Below are positions 61,150 through 64,000 of a DNA stretch of 64,000 nucleotides, piece by piece. The DNA lies in NCBI GenBank assembly GCA_934045075.1, contig OW203725.1, positions 24,281,714-24,345,713 on the forward strand, given 5' to 3'. Positions within the stretch are counted from its first letter, which is position 1. The number at the start of each line of letters is the position of its first letter. The DNA is from Yponomeuta sedellus (lineage: Eukaryota; Arthropoda; Insecta; Lepidoptera; Yponomeutidae). The translations under genes and the position numbers were made by a program. The notes under the pieces are model-generated. The model ran no database searches, was not told the DNA's origin, and saw only the letters and a program-made list of their open reading frames with translations.

Positions 61150-61600
61150 TATTTGGTCGGAAGGTGTCCTACACAACGTTTGCCGAGTCTCGGTCTCCAC
61201 TCAAGAACACGTTAACTCCAACGGTTGTCGGTTCTTCGCGAGATATGGCCAGCCCCCTGCCACTTCAGCTTGCTGATTCTCTGAGCTATGTCGATAACTT
61301 TGGTTCTCTGTCGGATGCATTCGTTATGAATCCTATCCTTCAGAGAAAGTCCGAGCATAGTTCTCTCCATATCTCGCTCAGCGACTTTGAACTGGTGGAC
61401 CAGCCCTTTCGTGAGTATCCATGTCTTGGCTCCGTAGGTAGGACGCACTGATTGAAAACTTTCGTTTTCAAACTTTGCGTTATGGATGAATGAAAACTTT
61501 GCGTTATGGAGAAGACTCGGCGTAGTTTCCCAAACGCTGCCCAGCCCAGCTGGATCCTCCTCTTGGTCTCCTTCTCGAAATTGAATCGAAACGCACAACA
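61150..61600 (-). mobile_element. RTE LINE 3' coding fragment beside DYRK exon a
   Basis: In the minus sense the frame shows YGAKTWILTKGLVHQFKVAE, RDMERTMLGLSLKDRIHNEC, RQRTKVIDIAQRISKLKW and GAGHISRRTDNRW. The upstream part has a short local duplication (AAACTTTGCGTTATGGA). It is about 40 bp from the exon donor. Confidence 0.78.
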
Positions 61601-61641
61601 CTCACTACGCCTTTATTAGCCTTGGTGGGGTGTCTACTAAC

Positions 61642-61786
61642 CTGACGGCGTGAGCGGGCGCGCGCGGGGCGAAGGCGCCGGCGGGGGCGCGTTGTGGTTG
61701 TCGTCCCGCACCGGAGTCGCCGCGCCCGGCGCGTTGTTGTTCGACGGAGGCCCGGGGCCTTCGCCCGCGCCCGCCTCCAGCTGCAG
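61642..61786 (-). CDS. Dyrk: DYRK exon a: N-terminal Pro/Ala-rich segment
   Basis: This 145-bp GC-rich exon lies in AT-rich surroundings. The acceptor is a pyrimidine tract ending CCCCACAG before base 61786; the donor is CAG|GTTAGT at 61642/61641. It starts in phase 0 and encodes LQLEAGAGEGP..., an Asn-rich NNN patch and a Pro/Arg stretch ending RPLTPS plus one base (G). That G completes a GAA codon with the AA opening the exon at 32278, giving ...LTPSEALKLY, as expected for the DYRK segment ahead of the kinase. The join spans a 29.4-kb intron. The low-complexity part resembles the disordered N-termini of class II DYRKs and has no recognisable fold. A decayed RTE fragment begins about 40 bp beyond its donor. 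Confidence 0.8.
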
Positions 61787-61849
61787 CTGTGGGGAGAAAA
61801 AGGCATGAGTACCATTGTAAGGTAACAATAAGCCCTCAATAAATCTTCT

Positions 61850-62002
61850 GCTATAATATAAAAATAAACCGCTGAAAGTGTTCCTAAGCGCAAATCTCGA
61901 GAGCAGCGGAACCGATTGTGCCGATTCCTTTTTTGGAATATTCTTGAAGTACGAGGACGTTTCTTACGTTGGGCTGTACGAAGTTTGCTGTGTCAGCTAG
62001 AA
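61850..62002 (+). mobile_element. Helitron-like element with CTAG end
   Basis: It starts TCTGCTATAATATAAAAATA, has GCGCAAATCTCGAGAGCAGC and CTTGAAGTACGAGGACGTTT, and ends TTGCTGTGTCAGCTAG. It lies about 65 bp upstream of DYRK exon a. Confidence 0.8.
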
Positions 62003-62959
62003 GCCTATAAAAGATTCATTGCAGAGAACGTATGAATTTCTATACTCTCTCAAATTAACATAGCAGTATGCTACGCTGGATCGAGCAAAAGAATTCCATT
62101 TTTTGCGGATGGGGCAGCACTCGTCGAAGGTATTATGCTGTTTCACCGTGTTTAGGTAAAACTCATTTTGATAAACGACAAGTCATAACCGTAGAGGACA
62201 TTTGTAACCCCAATAATTACCTCAGATGTTTGCGCGCTTAGTTATAAAGAAATTAACTCTGTAAGGTAATAAATATGTATCTCAAGCGAATCTTACGATT
62301 CTAAAAACAAAAAGACGAGCCGTGGCTTTGACATGTCGTTTTTTAAATTGAGAATTACCCATTTAGCTGTTTTACAATGAGATAATTTTTATTACACTTA
62401 TTTTATTAATTGTACACAACAGAAGAAAAAACGGGACGTTATATTATAACAATGTCAATGAGTACAATCTAACACCTGAGACTATAGAATAAATTACACA
62501 TCCATTAACTAGTGGTGTGACGACAGAACACCACTAGTGAGATGGTGTTAAATATGGAAGAGAACCGCACAATAAGCTACATTAATAACGTAAGTAGTAA
62601 ATAACTAAGAAGTTTTATACAGAGAGACTTTTTGTTCTTCCGAAAATACCCATACCCGATTCCCTTACAACACTTCCCAAATGCAGTTTCAATTGTTTAA
62701 AAAGTCTGCCCCTTCACTATAGTGAAGTGTTTAAGTAAAGTAAAAGTTTATTTCTCACCATAAAAAAACAACATAGTGCATTATAAGCTTCGAGGGCTTC
62801 AAGGCTAATGGTAGAGTTATCAGTTCAGCTAATTGCCAAACTAGGTGGTCCTGTATTTTGGCAATAGTTATATTAGGTACTTAATTTAAACTGGAACTGA
62901 GGAGTCTTTAATCAGGAATTGCGGCTTATTCACAATAAAGGCCGTATCCTTCGTCACGT
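62003..62959. other. Intronic stretch with a small hairpin
   Basis: ACTAGTGGTGT (62509) pairs with ACACCACTAGT (62529) around a short loop. No upstream DYRK exon was recognised. Confidence 0.45.
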
Positions 62960-63192
62960 TTACATTTGAAATGAAATGAGAAGGTTTTAATCATAGTAGC
63001 GCAGAAACGGCGGCTTAGTGAACGTAACAATTCAAACTAGGTGTCCATTTCAAAATATAGATCATTTTGGACAAAAAAACTCCAAAATTTGTCTTTCCAA
63101 AGCCCTTAATCAACAGAGCTTACGTAATTCTTATAAAACATAGAACTCATGCGTTGTACTGGCTTTAATTCCAGACATTATTGTCATCAAAC
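62960..63192. repeat. Dispersed repeat family I, fullest copy
   Basis: GAAATGAGAAGGTTTTAATC, ACGGCGGCTTAGTGAACGTA, GGTGTCCATTTCAAAATATA, AACTCATGCGTTGTACTGGC and TTCCAGACATTATTGTCATC. Confidence 0.68.
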
Positions 63193-64000
63193 AATTTAGA
63201 TTGAGGGATATATATATATAGGTATATATATCTCGGTTTTTTGTATTTCCGGTTTCAGACTTCGTGATCTAGTTTAATTATTCCGTGATAAATCTTCATT
63301 AAAAGCTGCAATCAGGCGATATCAACGTAAATGTCACATTTTGGCATCAGTACGGAGCCTACTGCTTCGTTTTATTGACTGACCTGGCATTTTTAGACTA
63401 GCAGAACGTTGGCCAGGTGTCTTCTGCAGGTTTTACATTGCGGTGGCTTAAATATTGTGGATATGAAAATGGTGTATCGTAATTTCAAAATTGAGCATTG
63501 CTTAGCGGAAGTGGTTTAGCCAAAAAAAAATTCCTAACACAATACTTTTTAAGCTACTTGTAAACCAAAGAGTAACTCATCTCACAAATAAACCTATACA
63601 AGTTCCAGTAAGGTGTTTTTTGTATTTATTTTATTTGTATGAAATTATATTGTGAAATTTTTTGAATAAACAAAAACAAAAACTTTTTGAACTAAACTTT
63701 TCGGAAGCCCTACACATTATTAACTGAACCTGGTTTTAGTGCCTATCAACCCACCCATATAAATTGTTTAAAATTGTTATACGTCAGGTCAGTATCCAAT
63801 GGGTTAAAATTGGATCGAAAAAAACTAAATGAAATAAGTTAATCCGGATTTAAGATAATAAAAAAACACGCGGGTAAAAAAACGGTTTTAATTTTTTGTA
63901 GTAATTTAAATCATACGGACATAAGAACATACGGTACTGTATGTTCTTGTGTGGTTTAGGGTACAAATACTAAGAATGATGTATCTAAATTAGTAAGATA
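63193..64000. other. Intronic or upstream AT-rich stretch
   Basis: TATATATATAGGTATATATA at 63209 is a short simple repeat. No exon recognised up to the window end. Confidence 0.4.

Larger units (their letters stand above)
13775..61786 (-). other. Dyrk: DYRK class II kinase gene, span of the seven exons found
   Basis: Seven exons read 61786 to 13775 on the minus strand and join in phase into about 390 residues of a dual-specificity tyrosine-regulated kinase. DYRKs autophosphorylate the second tyrosine of the YxY activation loop and then phosphorylate Ser/Thr substrates. The kinase domain is most like the DYRK2/3/4 (class II) group: ALKLY and the YPEI(W)FLGL stretch precede the kinase, followed by [43 protein letters not shown] and SKGRKRRPGSK. 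Introns are 29363, 621, 1563, 4218, 10518 and 557 bp. The start exon and the final exon (the expected W-D/N-P ... R-M-T-P segment) were not found. Which class II paralogue it is cannot be settled by eye. Confidence 0.93.

Overview
The window looks like animal (insect) nuclear DNA, most probably from a moth or butterfly. It is AT-rich, it has one protein-coding gene split into short exons by large introns, and it is packed with short dispersed repeats of kinds familiar from Lepidoptera: RTE and CR1/jockey-type LINE ends, tRNA- and 5S-rRNA-derived SINEs, Helitron-like TC...CTAG elements and TA-flanked MITEs. No bacterial operons, CRISPR arrays or rRNA genes were seen. The species cannot be named from sequence alone.

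Host gene. Seven exons on the minus strand, from 61786 down to 13775, encode a class II DYRK protein kinase (DYRK2/3/4 group). They carry a proline-rich N-terminal segment, the region just ahead of the kinase domain, the glycine loop, the HCDLKPEN catalytic loop, DFG, the YTY activation motif and most of the C-lobe. All exon junctions fit GT/AG sites and all reading phases join. The introns are about 29.4, 0.6, 1.6, 4.2, 10.5 and 0.6 kb. The first exon(s), with the start codon, and the last exon (after ...RCLE) were not found and probably lie outside the window. Almost everything else is intron.

Second gene-like unit. A THAP-domain gene (50677-51721, plus strand) sits inside the 29-kb DYRK intron. 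It has an in-frame TGA and a phase mismatch between exons, so it is probably a pseudogene.

Mobile DNA. Just downstream of it is an apparently intact CR1-like LINE (51908-57392) with a PHD-finger ORF1 and an endonuclease/reverse transcriptase ORF2. It is inserted 24 bp inside a 460-bp foldback element whose two 202-nt arms differ at one position. The rest of the window holds about 14 copies of a family whose tRNA-like unit lies in inverted arms (foldback structure), about 15 copies of a 5S-rRNA-derived SINE in two subfamilies, a modular tRNA SINE with two alternative bodies, SINEs sharing their 3' end with an RTE LINE, Helitron-like elements, several MITEs, a foldback element with internally repetitive arms, and several perfect hairpins. 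Nested insertions with target-site duplications give a relative chronology.

The repeat assignments come from comparing copies within this window; boundaries are usually good to about 10-20 bases. Family names are inferences from structure, not database results.
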